A DNA stretch of 9,591 nt from Chloroflexota bacterium (GCA_003577005.1 QEUW01000405.1:1-9591), one strand, 5' to 3'. Positions 1-6,272 are shown, counted from the stretch's first letter. Translations and numbers: made by a program. The notes: generated by a model not told the origin, from the letters alone.

Positions 1-143
1 GTCAATTGCGCATCCAGTTCAACTTCGGTTACGCCCATTTTGGCGGCAAGCGCAAAGGCAGCCAGGGTGTTCTCGGGGGCATACGCTGAAGCGCCACGGT
101 GGGCAATCACCCAAAAACCGGGCGGGGCAGGGATGGGAAGCAT
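1..143 (-). CDS. Glycerophosphodiester phosphodiesterase, N-terminal part (runs off left edge)
   Basis: The minus strand reads 47 codons from an ATG at 143 to the window edge. The protein contains WVIAHRGASAYAPENTLAAF at residues 11-30 and then VTEVELDAQL. The HRG, PEN(T) and E-x-D residues are the hallmark of the GDPD TIM-barrel family, which hydrolyses glycerophosphodiesters to glycerol-3-phosphate and an alcohol; His and Arg of HRG and the E-x-D pair belong to the active site and metal site. There is no signal peptide, so a cytoplasmic enzyme of the UgpQ type is likely. The frame is open further upstream, with another ATG near 266, but the ATG at 143 lies the usual short distance before HRG and has a weak AAGAG six bases upstream. 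The C-terminal part, roughly 200 residues in this family, is outside the window. It is transcribed divergently from the ABC transporter genes. Confidence 0.88.
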   Translation of the reverse strand, partial: MLPIPAPPGFWVIAHRGASAYAPENTLAAFALAAKMGVTEVELDAQL

Positions 144-214
144 AATATGCTCTTGTGAGTGTGTGCCCGCCGGCAGCAAACGCCAGGAGGCAAGATGATA
201 AGCAAATGCTCTCG

Positions 215-243
215 ATTGTACTGTGATTTTTGACAAAGGACAA
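215..243 (-). promoter_or_regulatory. Probable sigma-70-type promoter for the GDPD gene
   Basis: On the minus strand a TTGTCC (-35, 243-238) and a TACAAT (-10, 220-215) are separated by exactly 17 bases. Transcription would begin near 208, giving a leader of about 65 bases before the ATG at 143. This is a motif match only, in an AT-richer patch of the divergent intergenic region. Confidence 0.5.
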
Positions 244-333
244 AAACTGTTTGAAAGCCCCGCCATGCCTATGTAACAACATTTCAAATAGCTGCTTATA
301 TCCTGTGCTATTCTCCCTTATACAAATTGGCTA

Positions 334-363
334 TTGCAGAAAGCGCTGTGCATTGCTTATAAT
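334..363 (+). promoter_or_regulatory. Probable sigma-70-type promoter for the ABC transporter operon
   Basis: TTGCAG (334-339) and a perfect TATAAT (358-363) are 18 bases apart. The predicted start near 370 leaves about 70 bases of leader before the AAAGGAG ribosome-binding site (426-432) and the ATG at 440. No operator-like palindrome is obvious around it. Confidence 0.6.
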
Positions 364-439
364 ATCCCCACCGTCTCGCCCTCATTTGCCGGCACACCTT
401 CTGTCTGGCGGCCGGTTACAACCACAAAGGAGAACCACC

Positions 440-1877
440 ATGCGTCGAATGCATCTTCTGCTCTCATGGTTGGCGGTCTGCGCCATCCTCGTGGCTGCTT
501 GTGCGCCGGCTGCCCCACCTTGTGGGCTTTCAGGTCTACTCCCAGATCTTCGAGGGTCTGGTCCAGCTCAACGCTACGCTGGACAATGTCGAGCCGCTGC
601 TGGCCGAGTCGTGGGAGCAGCCCGATGACTTGACCTATATCTTTAAGCTGCGCGAAGGGGTCAAGTTTCACAACGGTGCTGATTTCACCGCACGCGATGT
701 CGAATACACCTTCAACCGGGTGATGGACGAGGCAACCGGCTCGTCGCGGCGCCCCGATTTTACACCGGTAGAATCGGTCGAGGTGCTGGACGATTATACC
801 GTTCAGTTCAAGCTCTCGGCCCCCTATGGCCCCTTTCTGAGCAAGCTCGAAGTGTTGCGGATTCTCCCCGCCGATGACAGCATTGACGTGACGCAGACGC
901 CAATCGGCACCGGCCCCTTTGAATTTGTCGAGTGGATCTCCGGCCAGCAGATCACGCTCAAAAAGAACGAGAATTACTGGCAAGAGGGCTTGCCCTATCT
1001 GGATGAGGTGGTCTTTCGCCCCATCCCTGAGCCTTCGACGCGTGTAGTCGAGCTGCAAACGGGCAATGTGGACCTGCTCAACGAACTGCCCTTCAAAGAT
1101 GTGCAGACACTGGCAGAGGACCCCAACCTCCAGGTCTTCCGCGTCATGGGGGTCGTGCGCGACCATGTCGGCTTCAACATGGAGCGGGAACCGTTCAAGG
1201 ACAATCCTAACCTACGTAAGGCGATTGCCTGGGCTGTGGACCGCCAGACGATTGCCGACACGATCATGTTTGGGCTGGCGCAGCCGGCGCAGGTAGCTAT
1301 CCCCACCAGCCACTGGGGCTATAACGCCGCCGTCGAAGGCGCGTACGGGTACGACCTGGCTAAGGCCAAGGAATACTACGACCAGGCCGACCCCAAACCG
1401 GAGTCGATCACCGTCAAGGTCAGCCCCACCTATCCCGACCAGGTGAAGATGGCGGAACTGATGCAGCAGAGCCTGGCGCAGATCGGCATCGATTTGCAGA
1501 TCGAGCAATTAGAGTGGTCGAGTTGGATCCAGCAGGTGGTGAGCGAAGGCGACTTCGAGATGGAGATCGTCCTCATCTCCGGTGGCAGCGACCCGGATGA
1601 TTTCTTCTACCAATGGCACCACACCGGCGAGGTTTTCAATATCCAGCGCTATTCCGACCCCGAGATGGACACCCTGCTCGAAGAAGCGCGCACCACCGTC
1701 GACCAGGCAGCGCGCCAGCAACTCTACCACCAGATCCAGCAGAAGCTCATCGAAGACGCACCCATGGTCCATATCATCTACCGTGAATCGGTCATGGCCG
1801 CCACCGCCGACTTGAAAGACTTTACCATGACTGGGCGTTACGACATGGATTTCCGCCACGTCTGGCTGGACCGGTAG
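440..1877 (+). pseudogene. ABC transporter solute-binding lipoprotein, family 5 (peptide/nickel type), split by a frame change after the signal peptide
   Basis: An ATG at 440 with AAAGGAG seven bases upstream begins a lipoprotein signal peptide: MRRM, a hydrophobic stretch, then the lipobox VAAC with Cys at residue 21, followed by APAAPP. That frame then loses sense and stops at 628. The body of a family-5 solute-binding protein is in the next frame from about 516-522 to the TAG at 1875-1877, starting VGFQVYSQIFEGLVQLNA and including the family signature around AESWEQPDDLTYIFKLREGV, then FHNGADFTARDVEYTF. The body lacks the first mature beta strand that carries the usual L-D-P segment, so several tens of codons appear to be missing (a loss of 3n+2 bases). 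Family role: captures peptides or similar solutes outside the membrane for DppBC-type permeases. The GTG at 501 that would open the second frame has no ribosome-binding site and gives no signal peptide. Either a real deletion or an assembly error in a low-complexity Ala/Pro linker. Confidence 0.85.
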
Positions 1878-1879
1878 AA

Positions 1880-1943
1880 TTTTAGATTTTGGATTTTAGA
1901 TTCTTGATCTGGCAATCCAAAATCTAAAATCCAAAATCCAAAA
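1880..1943. repeat. Heptamer tandem repeat forming a 23-bp hairpin between the lipoprotein gene and dppB
   Basis: The region repeats a seven-base unit, TTTTAGA/TTTTGGA on the left and ATCCAAA/ATCTAAA on the right. The left arm (1880-1902) is the reverse complement of the right arm (1921-1943) at 22 of 23 positions, with an 18-base loop. It fills almost all of the 70-base gap and ends four bases before the dppB ATG, leaving no ribosome-binding site there. The style resembles short tandemly repeated repetitive heptamers described in filamentous cyanobacteria. Confidence 0.85.
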
Positions 1944-1947
1944 TCCA

Positions 1948-2892
1948 ATGACTCGTTACATTCTCACCCGCCTTGTGCAGATTATCCCGGTGCTCTTGGG
2001 CGTGCTGATTGCGGTTTTTGTCATGCTCAAGTTGACGCCGGGTGATCCGGCGACGGCGATTCTAGGTGTGCAGGCCACCCCAGAGGAGTTAGAGCGGGTG
2101 CGCCGCGCCATGGGGCTGGATCGCCCGTGGCATGTGCAATTTGGCATCTGGCTGGGCAATGCGCTGCGCGGCGATCTGGGGCAGTCATACATCAGCAAAA
2201 AGCCGGTGAGCGAATTGCTCTTGACCCGGCTCCCGGTGACGCTGGAACTGACCCTTTTTGCCATGCTCCTGGCCGCGCTGGTGGGCATCCCGGCGGGCAT
2301 CGTTTCGGCGGCGCGGCGTTATTCGGCGCTCGACTACTCGATCACCAGCTTTGCCCTCTTCGGCGTGAGCATGCCTTCGTTCTGGTTCGCCATCTTGCTG
2401 ATTCTCCTTTTTTCGCTTTACCTGGGGTGGCTGCCGGCATCGGGTTATACGCCGTGGAGCAGGGGCGTCGTTCCGCATGTAAAGTCGTTGCTCATGCCTG
2501 GCATCTCGCTGGGGCTCTTTCTGGCGGGTGCGCTGGTGCGTTTTAGCCGCACCTCGATGATGGAGACGCTCGTGCAGGATTACATCCGCACGGCGCGAGC
2601 CAAGGGGCTGGCGCGCCAGGTTGTGCTCGTGCGCCATGCGCTCAAGAATGCGCTGATCCCCACGGTGACAGTGTTGGGCATCCAGTTTGGTGCGCTGTTG
2701 GGCGGGGCCGTCATCACCGAACAGATCTTTGCCTTCCCGGGTGTAGGCACCATGTTGTTGACCGCCGTCAACCAGCGCGATTATCCGGTGGTACAGGGCG
2801 TAACTCTGGTCGTGGCGTTCATCTTTACCGTAACCAACCTGGCGGTGGATATTTTGTACACGTGGCTGAATCCGCGCATCCGCTATTCGTAA
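1948..2892 (+). CDS. ABC transporter permease, DppB/OppB-like
   Basis: This 314-residue protein has full family length and all expected parts. It has an N-terminal membrane segment (about 7-28) followed by the LTPGDPA motif (29-35), a periplasmic region, and a cluster of hydrophobic segments from about 97 to 300. The EAA loop that contacts the ATPase is at about 211-240 (DYIRTARAKGL, then RHALKNALIP). The C terminus YTWLNPRIRY is typical. It would pair with the DppC-like permease and two ATPases to move peptides or similar solutes inward; the ATPases are not in this window. The ATG at 1948 starts directly in the conserved MTRYILTRLVQIIP N terminus, so the start is well supported, yet no Shine-Dalgarno is visible because the preceding bases are heptamer repeat. 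It appears intact, unlike both neighbours. Confidence 0.95.
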   Translation: MTRYILTRLVQIIPVLLGVLIAVFVMLKLTPGDPATAILGVQATPEELERVRRAMGLDRPWHVQFGIWLGNALRGDLGQSYISKKPVSELLLTRLPVTLELTLFAMLLAALVGIPAGIVSAARRYSALDYSITSFALFGVSMPSFWFAILLILLFSLYLGWLPASGYTPWSRGVVPHVKSLLMPGISLGLFLAGALVRFSRTSMMETLVQDYIRTARAKGLARQVVLVRHALKNALIPTVTVLGIQFGALLGGAVITEQIFAFPGVGTMLLTAVNQRDYPVVQGVTLVVAFIFTVTNLAVDILYTWLNPRIRYS

Positions 2893-2905
2893 GGCGTGAT
2901 GCGTC

Positions 2906-2919
2906 AGTCTCTAGTCTCT
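2906..2919. repeat. Two tandem AGTCTCT heptamers between dppB and the inserted element
   Basis: AGTCTCT occurs twice head to tail (2906-2912, 2913-2919), followed by a decayed third unit, AATTG. The period of seven matches the other repeats of this operon although the unit sequence differs. No complementary arm is present, either because the insertion at 2925 separated or replaced it or because it never existed. Confidence 0.6.
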
Positions 2920-2924
2920 AATTG

Positions 2925-3020
2925 TACTGACAAATGAAGTTAGGTCATGCAATCCAGGTGCGACGCACTTTGTCAAGTGCGTTGCACCTCCCGGCGGCTA
3001 CCCAACTTGATTTGTCAATA
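2925..3020. mobile_element. 92-bp MITE-like palindromic element flanked by TA, inserted in the DppC gene
   Basis: Bases 2925-2970 and 2975-3020 are 46-base arms around a TGTC loop. The outer 21 positions match at 18 (left end CTGACAAATGAAGTTAGGT, right end inward TTGACAAATCAAGTTGGGT), the inner 15 match at 14 (AGGTGCGACGCACTT), and about ten central positions are unpaired. TA lies immediately outside both ends (2925-2926 and 3019-3020), as expected for the TA target duplication of IS630/Tc1-mariner elements. It has no coding capacity, so a transposase would have to act in trans. The calls of mobility and family rest on structure and the TA flanks; no second copy is in the window. Confidence 0.75.
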
Positions 3021-3822
3021 CGTTTCGCCGCCACAAGCTGGCGCTGGTCGGTTTGGTGGTGTTGGGTTTGCTGCTTTTGTGCGCCGCCTTCCCCGGTTGG
3101 ATCGCCCCGTACGAGCCGCTCGCCATCGAGATGGCAGACCGGCTCCAGCCGCCTTCGGCTGCACACTGGTTTGGCACCGATGACTTTGGCCGCGACATCC
3201 TCGCACGCATTATCTACGGGGCGCGTATCTCGCTCCAGGTGGGAATCATCGCTGTGGGCATCGCTGCGAGCGTAGGCATCCCGCTGGGGCTGATAGCGGG
3301 CTATTTTGGCGGTTTGGTCGATGCCGTCATCATGCGCTGTATGGATGTTATCTTTGCCTTTCCGGCGATCCTGCTGGCGATTACCATTATGGCGTTGTTA
3401 GGGCCCTCCACAACCAATGTCATGATTGCCATCGGCATCGTCTACATCCCCATCTTTGCCCGGCTTGTGCGCGGCTCTACGCTGGCGCTCAAGGCGCAGG
3501 AGTATGTAGAAGCCGCGCGGGCTGCGGGCGCACCGGCGGGGCGCATCCTGCTGCACCACATTCTACCCGGCACATTGGGGGAGATCACCGTGCAGATCAC
3601 GCTCTCGTTGGCCTACGCGATCTTGGCCGAGGCCGCGCTCTCGTTTCTGGGGCTGGGCACGCAGCCGCCGACGCCTACCTGGGGGTCGATGCTCAGTTTT
3701 GGCCGTGAATGGGTGCGCGAGGCGCCCTGGTTTTCCTTCTTTCCGGGTCTTGCCATCTTTGTCACCGTCTTCAGCCTCAATCTCGTGGGCGACGGGTGGC
3801 GCGATGCGTTGGACCCGCGAAC

Positions 3823-3864
3823 GTGATGAGTGACGAGTGAGGCGCCTCACTTGTCACTCATCAC
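3823..3864. repeat. Heptamer tandem repeat forming a 21-bp palindrome over the DppC stop codon
   Basis: The arms 3823-3843 and 3844-3864 are complementary at 20 of 21 positions, with the centre at GGC|GCC; the one mismatch becomes a G-U pair in RNA. Each arm is built of seven-base units (ATGAGTG, ACGAGTG and the complement CACTTGT, CACTCAT). A further CACTCAT-like unit follows on the right. The left arm includes the TGA of the DppC gene (3824-3826). It may act as a processing or partial termination structure before the DUF1028 gene, but has no U-tract. Confidence 0.85.
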
Positions 3865-3907
3865 TCATTATGATAGCAAACCGCATTTCTATTATGGAGG
3901 AACCAGC

Positions 3908-4630
3908 ATGACCTTTTCAATCACAGCCTGGGACGAAGGGACCGGCATGACCGGGGTGGCGGTGTTGACCAAGTTTTTTGGGGTGGGGTCGCTGGCGCCC
4001 TTTGCCCGGGCTGGGGTGGGGGCGGTTTCGACCCAGGCTTTTGTCAATCCAACCTTTGGGCCGCGTGCGCTCGATCTGCTGGCGCAAGGGCTAGAACCAG
4101 AGGATATAGTGAGCGTGCTGCTCAAGAGCGACGAGGGCCGTGAGCATCGCCAGTTACACCTGGTGGATAGCCGGGGGCGCACGACGGCTTTCACCGGCAC
4201 CGAGACGGTCGATTGGGCCGGACACCGCACCTTTGACTACTTCTCGGTGGCCGGCAACATGCTCGTAGGCCAGCAGGTGATCGACGCCATGGCTGAAACT
4301 TATCTGGCAAATCGTGAGGCTGATTTCCCCGAACGGATGATGCGGGCGCTCGAAGCGGGCCAGGCTGCCGGCGGCGACAAACGAGGGCGGCAATCCGCCG
4401 CGCTCTACATCATGAGCACCGAGGTCTACCCCTATCTCGACCTGCGGGTGGATGACCATCCCGACCCAATCATCGAATTGCGCCGCATCTTTGAGGAAGC
4501 AAAACGGGAGTATCTCCCCTTCAAGCAATTTCTGCCCACCGCAGCCAACCCCGCCGGCATCTATGACCGCAAGCTCATCGATGAGATCATCGCTCGCCAG
4601 GCGCAGAACGACCGGACAAGGGCGCCTTGA
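3908..4630 (+). CDS. DUF1028 family protein (putative Ntn-hydrolase-fold)
   Basis: This 240-residue protein matches the DUF1028 family from end to end: MTFSITAWDEGTGMTGVAV at the N terminus, GVGAVSTQAFVNPTFGPRAL (37-54 region), DWAGHRTF (102-109), AGNMLVG (115-121), AGGDKRGRQSAAL (154-166) and LRVDDHPDPIIELRRI (179-194). The family is annotated in databases as Ntn-hydrolase-like; its substrate is not established. The ATG at 3908 has GGAGG at 3896-3900, seven bases away, and places the conserved TFSI at the start; an upstream in-frame extension would read through repeat sequence and is rejected. It follows the DppC gene by about 80 bases in the same orientation, so it is probably in the transporter operon and may process an imported peptide or amide. 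No signal peptide is seen, so a cytoplasmic location is inferred. It looks intact. Confidence 0.92.
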   Translation: MTFSITAWDEGTGMTGVAVLTKFFGVGSLAPFARAGVGAVSTQAFVNPTFGPRALDLLAQGLEPEDIVSVLLKSDEGREHRQLHLVDSRGRTTAFTGTETVDWAGHRTFDYFSVAGNMLVGQQVIDAMAETYLANREADFPERMMRALEAGQAAGGDKRGRQSAALYIMSTEVYPYLDLRVDDHPDPIIELRRIFEEAKREYLPFKQFLPTAANPAGIYDRKLIDEIIARQAQNDRTRAP

Positions 4631-4649
4631 TTGCGAGGTCGAGCAAGTA

Positions 4650-4690
4650 CACAGGTAGATCAGTAGACTCATTATATCTGTCTACCTGTG
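4650..4690. terminator. Hairpin between convergent genes, possible bidirectional terminator
   Basis: CACAGGTAGA (4650-4659) pairs perfectly with TCTACCTGTG (4681-4690), with partial further pairing inside the loop (CAG 4661-4663 with CTG 4678-4680). It lies in the 87-base gap between the end of the DUF1028 gene and the end of the leftward reductase gene, where a bidirectional terminator is expected. There is no clean T-tract on either side, and the arms contain tandem GTAGA units, so it may equally be another member of the repeat-hairpin set. Confidence 0.5.
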
Positions 4691-4717
4691 CATATGCAGT
4701 CAAACCTGCAGGGTAGC

Positions 4718-5371
4718 CTACACCGCGAGCGATTTCTTGACCACATACTTCAGATGCGTGACGAGCGGCGAGTTGATTGCTTCCACGATCTCGATCTCCA
4801 CTTTCTTCCGGTCGATGCCGTCAAACAGACGAATCCCCGCGCCAAGAAAGACCGGCGAGAGCGCAATCGAGAATTCATCGATCAAACCCGCATTGAGGTA
4901 TTGGAGAATGACGTTGCCACCCCCAGCGATGCGAATATCCCTGTCACCGGCGACCTCACGCGCCTGACGTAACGCGCTCTCAATGCCATCATTGACAAAG
5001 TAGAACGTGGTGCCACCCGGCCGCTCCCAGGGGCTCCGCACCTGGTGCGTCAGGACAAAGACCGGCGTGTGGAAGGGGGCTTCCTCCGGCCAGAAGCGTT
5101 CACCCCCTTCAAACATCCGCTTGCCCAGGATGCTCACGCCGGTGCGGTTGAAGGTCTCCTCCAGCAGGCGGTTGTCCGCACCGGTCTCGCCGCTGCCGCT
5201 CAGCTTGAGGTTCTTACGGAAGAACTCTTGCTGAAAGACCCAGTGCTGGAGCGCCCCCCACTGTGCGCCCCAATCCTTGTAAGTAGGGTCGTCGGCATGT
5301 TCCATATCCATGCCTTCGGGTGCGATAAAGCCGTCGAGCGACATGGATACGCTAAAGAATACTTTGCTCAT
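4718..5371 (-). CDS. Dihydrofolate reductase / RibD C-terminal-domain family protein
   Basis: The 217-residue product begins MSKVFFSVSMSLDGFIAPEG; the SMSLDGFIA motif (9-17) is the usual N terminus of the RibD_C/DHFR-like reductases often annotated as 'dihydrofolate reductase family protein'. Further family features are GKRMFEGGERFW (83-94), PVFVLTHQ (103-110), the nucleotide-binding IRIAGGGNVILQYLN (147-160) and LIDEFSIALSPVFLGAGIRL (163-182). These proteins are presumed NAD(P)H-dependent reductases; the substrate is unknown and true folate reduction is not shown. The ATG at 5371 has GGAGAG seven to ten bases upstream; the open frame continues upstream only by overlapping the preceding gene. 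It is the last gene of a leftward three-gene operon, 55 bases after the SRPBCC gene. Confidence 0.9.
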   Translation of the reverse strand: MSKVFFSVSMSLDGFIAPEGMDMEHADDPTYKDWGAQWGALQHWVFQQEFFRKNLKLSGSGETGADNRLLEETFNRTGVSILGKRMFEGGERFWPEEAPFHTPVFVLTHQVRSPWERPGGTTFYFVNDGIESALRQAREVAGDRDIRIAGGGNVILQYLNAGLIDEFSIALSPVFLGAGIRLFDGIDRKKVEIEIVEAINSPLVTHLKYVVKKSLAV

Positions 5372-5373
5372 TG

Positions 5374-5397
5374 TTGCTCTCCAGTGATTTGCTCTCC
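5374..5397 (-). repeat. Duplicated ribosome-binding site segment before the reductase gene
   Basis: GGAGAGCAA (coding strand) occurs twice with a 15-base period (5397-5389 and 5382-5374). The copy next to the ATG at 5371 is correctly spaced to act as the ribosome-binding site; the other looks like a small tandem duplication. Any effect on translation is unknown. Confidence 0.7.
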
Positions 5398-5426
5398 ATT
5401 GATGTTGTCGGGAAATGTTGTTGGGT

Positions 5427-5903
5427 TCACGCCTGATTTTGCAGTTCTGCGGCCAGCCTATCGAGGAGTTGGCCGAATCCAACCTTACGCCCCGCTGGCA
5501 TGTCGGCTCCATCGAAAAAGGCGCCCTGTTCGGTGTAGACAAGACGGGCACCTTCGTCGACAGGTTCGATCTCCACCGTCGCCAGCGAAACCGAGATGCG
5601 CTGTGCGCCAACCGTCATCGTATAGGCGAAGACGATCCGTTGATCGGGCACAATATCGAGAAAGATCGTGTCGTTGCCCATCGGAGGGCCATCCTTAAAA
5701 CGGAAGCGCGAGATCTCATAGCCACCGACGCAAAAGTCCAACGTAAATTCGTCGACCTGCCACCCTTCGCCCTCGGCAAACCAACGTCGCTTGGTCGCCT
5801 GATTCGAGAAGGCCGCGAATAGGCGCGCGGGTGTCGATGGATACGTGCGCTCGACGCTAAAGGTGCTGTGGACCACGGAATTCTGGTTTGCGGTTCGCTG
5901 CAT
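5427..5903 (-). CDS. SRPBCC / AHSA1-like domain protein
   Basis: The 158-residue protein is a single SRPBCC (START-like, Aha1 C-terminal-like) domain. It shows STFSVERTYPSTPARLFAAF and then NQATKRRWFAEGEGW near the N terminus, a central GGYEISRFRFKDGP, and the long C-terminal helix region GRKVGFGQLLDRLAAEL. The family forms a hydrophobic cavity that binds small lipophilic ligands; specific function is not known. The ATG at 5903 is chosen because AGGAG lies about eight bases upstream and because it overlaps the ArsR stop as TGATG, which couples translation; a TTG one codon earlier is less likely. The pairing of an ArsR regulator with an AHSA1-type protein and a RibD/DHFR-like protein is a common bacterial gene cluster. 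Confidence 0.88.
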   Translation of the reverse strand: MQRTANQNSVVHSTFSVERTYPSTPARLFAAFSNQATKRRWFAEGEGWQVDEFTLDFCVGGYEISRFRFKDGPPMGNDTIFLDIVPDQRIVFAYTMTVGAQRISVSLATVEIEPVDEGARLVYTEQGAFFDGADMPAGRKVGFGQLLDRLAAELQNQA

Positions 5904-6265
5904 CAATCCTGCTCCTGATTTTGTGTTGGCTGACTTACGGACGGCTCATCCTCAACGAGGATATCCCCAAGACGATCAAGCCGTCGCTCCCAAAGCGAAC
6001 GGCGCTCGGCGATCCACTGGGTGGCGATATCCAGCCCAGCCGGCTCAATGCGGCAGGTGCGCACCCGGCCCACTTTCTCCGTGCGGACAACGCCGCATCG
6101 TTCGAGCACCTGTAAATGCTGAACTACGGCTGCCAACGTAATGCCAAGCGGCTTGGCCAGCGCGCTGGCCGAGGTTGGCCCCAGGCTCAATTGCTCGACG
6201 AGCTTGCGCCGCGTGGGGTCGCCAAGAGCATAGAAAACTTGATCGACAGTGGTTTGGTTAAGCAT
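5903..6265 (-). CDS. ArsR-family winged-helix transcriptional regulator
   Basis: The 120-residue protein has the ArsR entry motif VFYALGDPTRRKLVEQL (10-26), then the helix-turn-helix SASALAKPLGITLAAVVQHL with the recognition helix ending HLQVLERCGVV (50-60), and the wing EKVGRVRTCRIEPAGL (63-78). The C-terminal helix contains WIAERRSLWERRLDRL. The metal-binding ELCVCDL signature of arsenic/cadmium sensors is absent, so it is probably a non-metal member, of the type coupled to SRPBCC proteins. The start is the ATG at 6265; an upstream TTG at 6301 is part of the -35 box and is rejected. It likely represses its own operon by binding the palindrome at 6278-6298. Confidence 0.92.
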   Translation of the reverse strand: MLNQTTVDQVFYALGDPTRRKLVEQLSLGPTSASALAKPLGITLAAVVQHLQVLERCGVVRTEKVGRVRTCRIEPAGLDIATQWIAERRSLWERRLDRLGDILVEDEPSVSQPTQNQEQD

Positions 6266-6272
6266 AGACTTA

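Larger units (their letters stand above)
144..439. other. Divergent intergenic region, no gene seen
   Basis: About 300 bases separate the leftward GDPD gene from the rightward transporter genes. Short open frames here have no ribosome-binding site or recognisable product. The region is AT-richer than its surroundings and holds one promoter candidate for each direction (215-243 minus, 334-363 plus). I see no tRNA, riboswitch fold or clear operator palindrome. Confidence 0.6.
2899..3826 (+). pseudogene. ABC transporter permease, DppC/OppC-like, interrupted near its 5' end by a palindromic insertion
   Basis: From about 3023 one frame encodes FRRHKLALVGLVVLG and then a full DppC-type permease. 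It includes a first membrane segment, WFGTDDFGRDILARIIYGAR, several hydrophobic segments, the EAA loop (EYVEAARAAGAPAGRILLHH) and a normal C terminus, DALDPRT, at TGA 3824-3826. That frame meets a stop at 3008-3010, inside the palindrome at 2925-3020, and has no ATG after it. The first legal start is TTG 3053, inside the first membrane segment and without a ribosome-binding site. Deleting the palindrome plus one TA (94 bases) joins the frame to an ATG at 2899, six bases after the dppB stop, giving MRQSLVSNCTFRRHKLAL. In the present sequence that ATG reaches a stop after 12 codons. The first eight restored residues come from heptamer repeat sequence, so the ancestral start is less certain than the break. 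Family role: inner-membrane half of a peptide importer. Confidence 0.82.

Noticed and set aside
218..243. TTTTTGACAAAGG near the GDPD promoter as a second copy of the palindromic element's end
   Set aside because: Only about seven bases (TGACAAA) are shared and no matching second arm is nearby; chance in an AT-rich promoter is sufficient.
19..282. 87-codon minus-strand open frame over the GDPD gene start
   Set aside because: The HRG...PENT motif of GDPD is in a different minus-strand frame; this frame is rich in Cys, Arg and Pro, as expected of an out-of-frame shadow.
501..524. GTG at 501 as the real start of the solute-binding protein
   Set aside because: It has no ribosome-binding site, gives a protein without signal peptide, and overlaps a perfect lipoprotein signal in another frame with a strong ribosome-binding site at 426-432.
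357..1166. Open frame of 269 codons on the minus strand under the solute-binding protein gene
   Set aside because: It is antisense to a clear family-5 binding domain, has no recognisable motifs or ribosome-binding site, and is explained by the GC-rich third positions of the true gene.
1880..1943. CRISPR-like repeat array
   Set aside because: Units are seven bases long without spacers and form one hairpin, unlike CRISPR repeats of 20-40 bases separated by unique spacers.
3053..3055. TTG at 3053 as the natural start of the DppC permease
   Set aside because: It falls inside the first membrane segment, lacks a ribosome-binding site, and omits the conserved RRHKLALVG block encoded just upstream in the same frame.
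2934..3275. 113-codon plus-strand open frame starting in the palindromic element
   Set aside because: Its sequence is out of frame with the DppC permease and resembles no family; it is created by the insertion.
5045..5822. Plus-strand open frames opposite the reductase and SRPBCC genes
   Set aside because: They are antisense to two recognisable protein families and have Arg/Pro/Cys-rich shadow composition.
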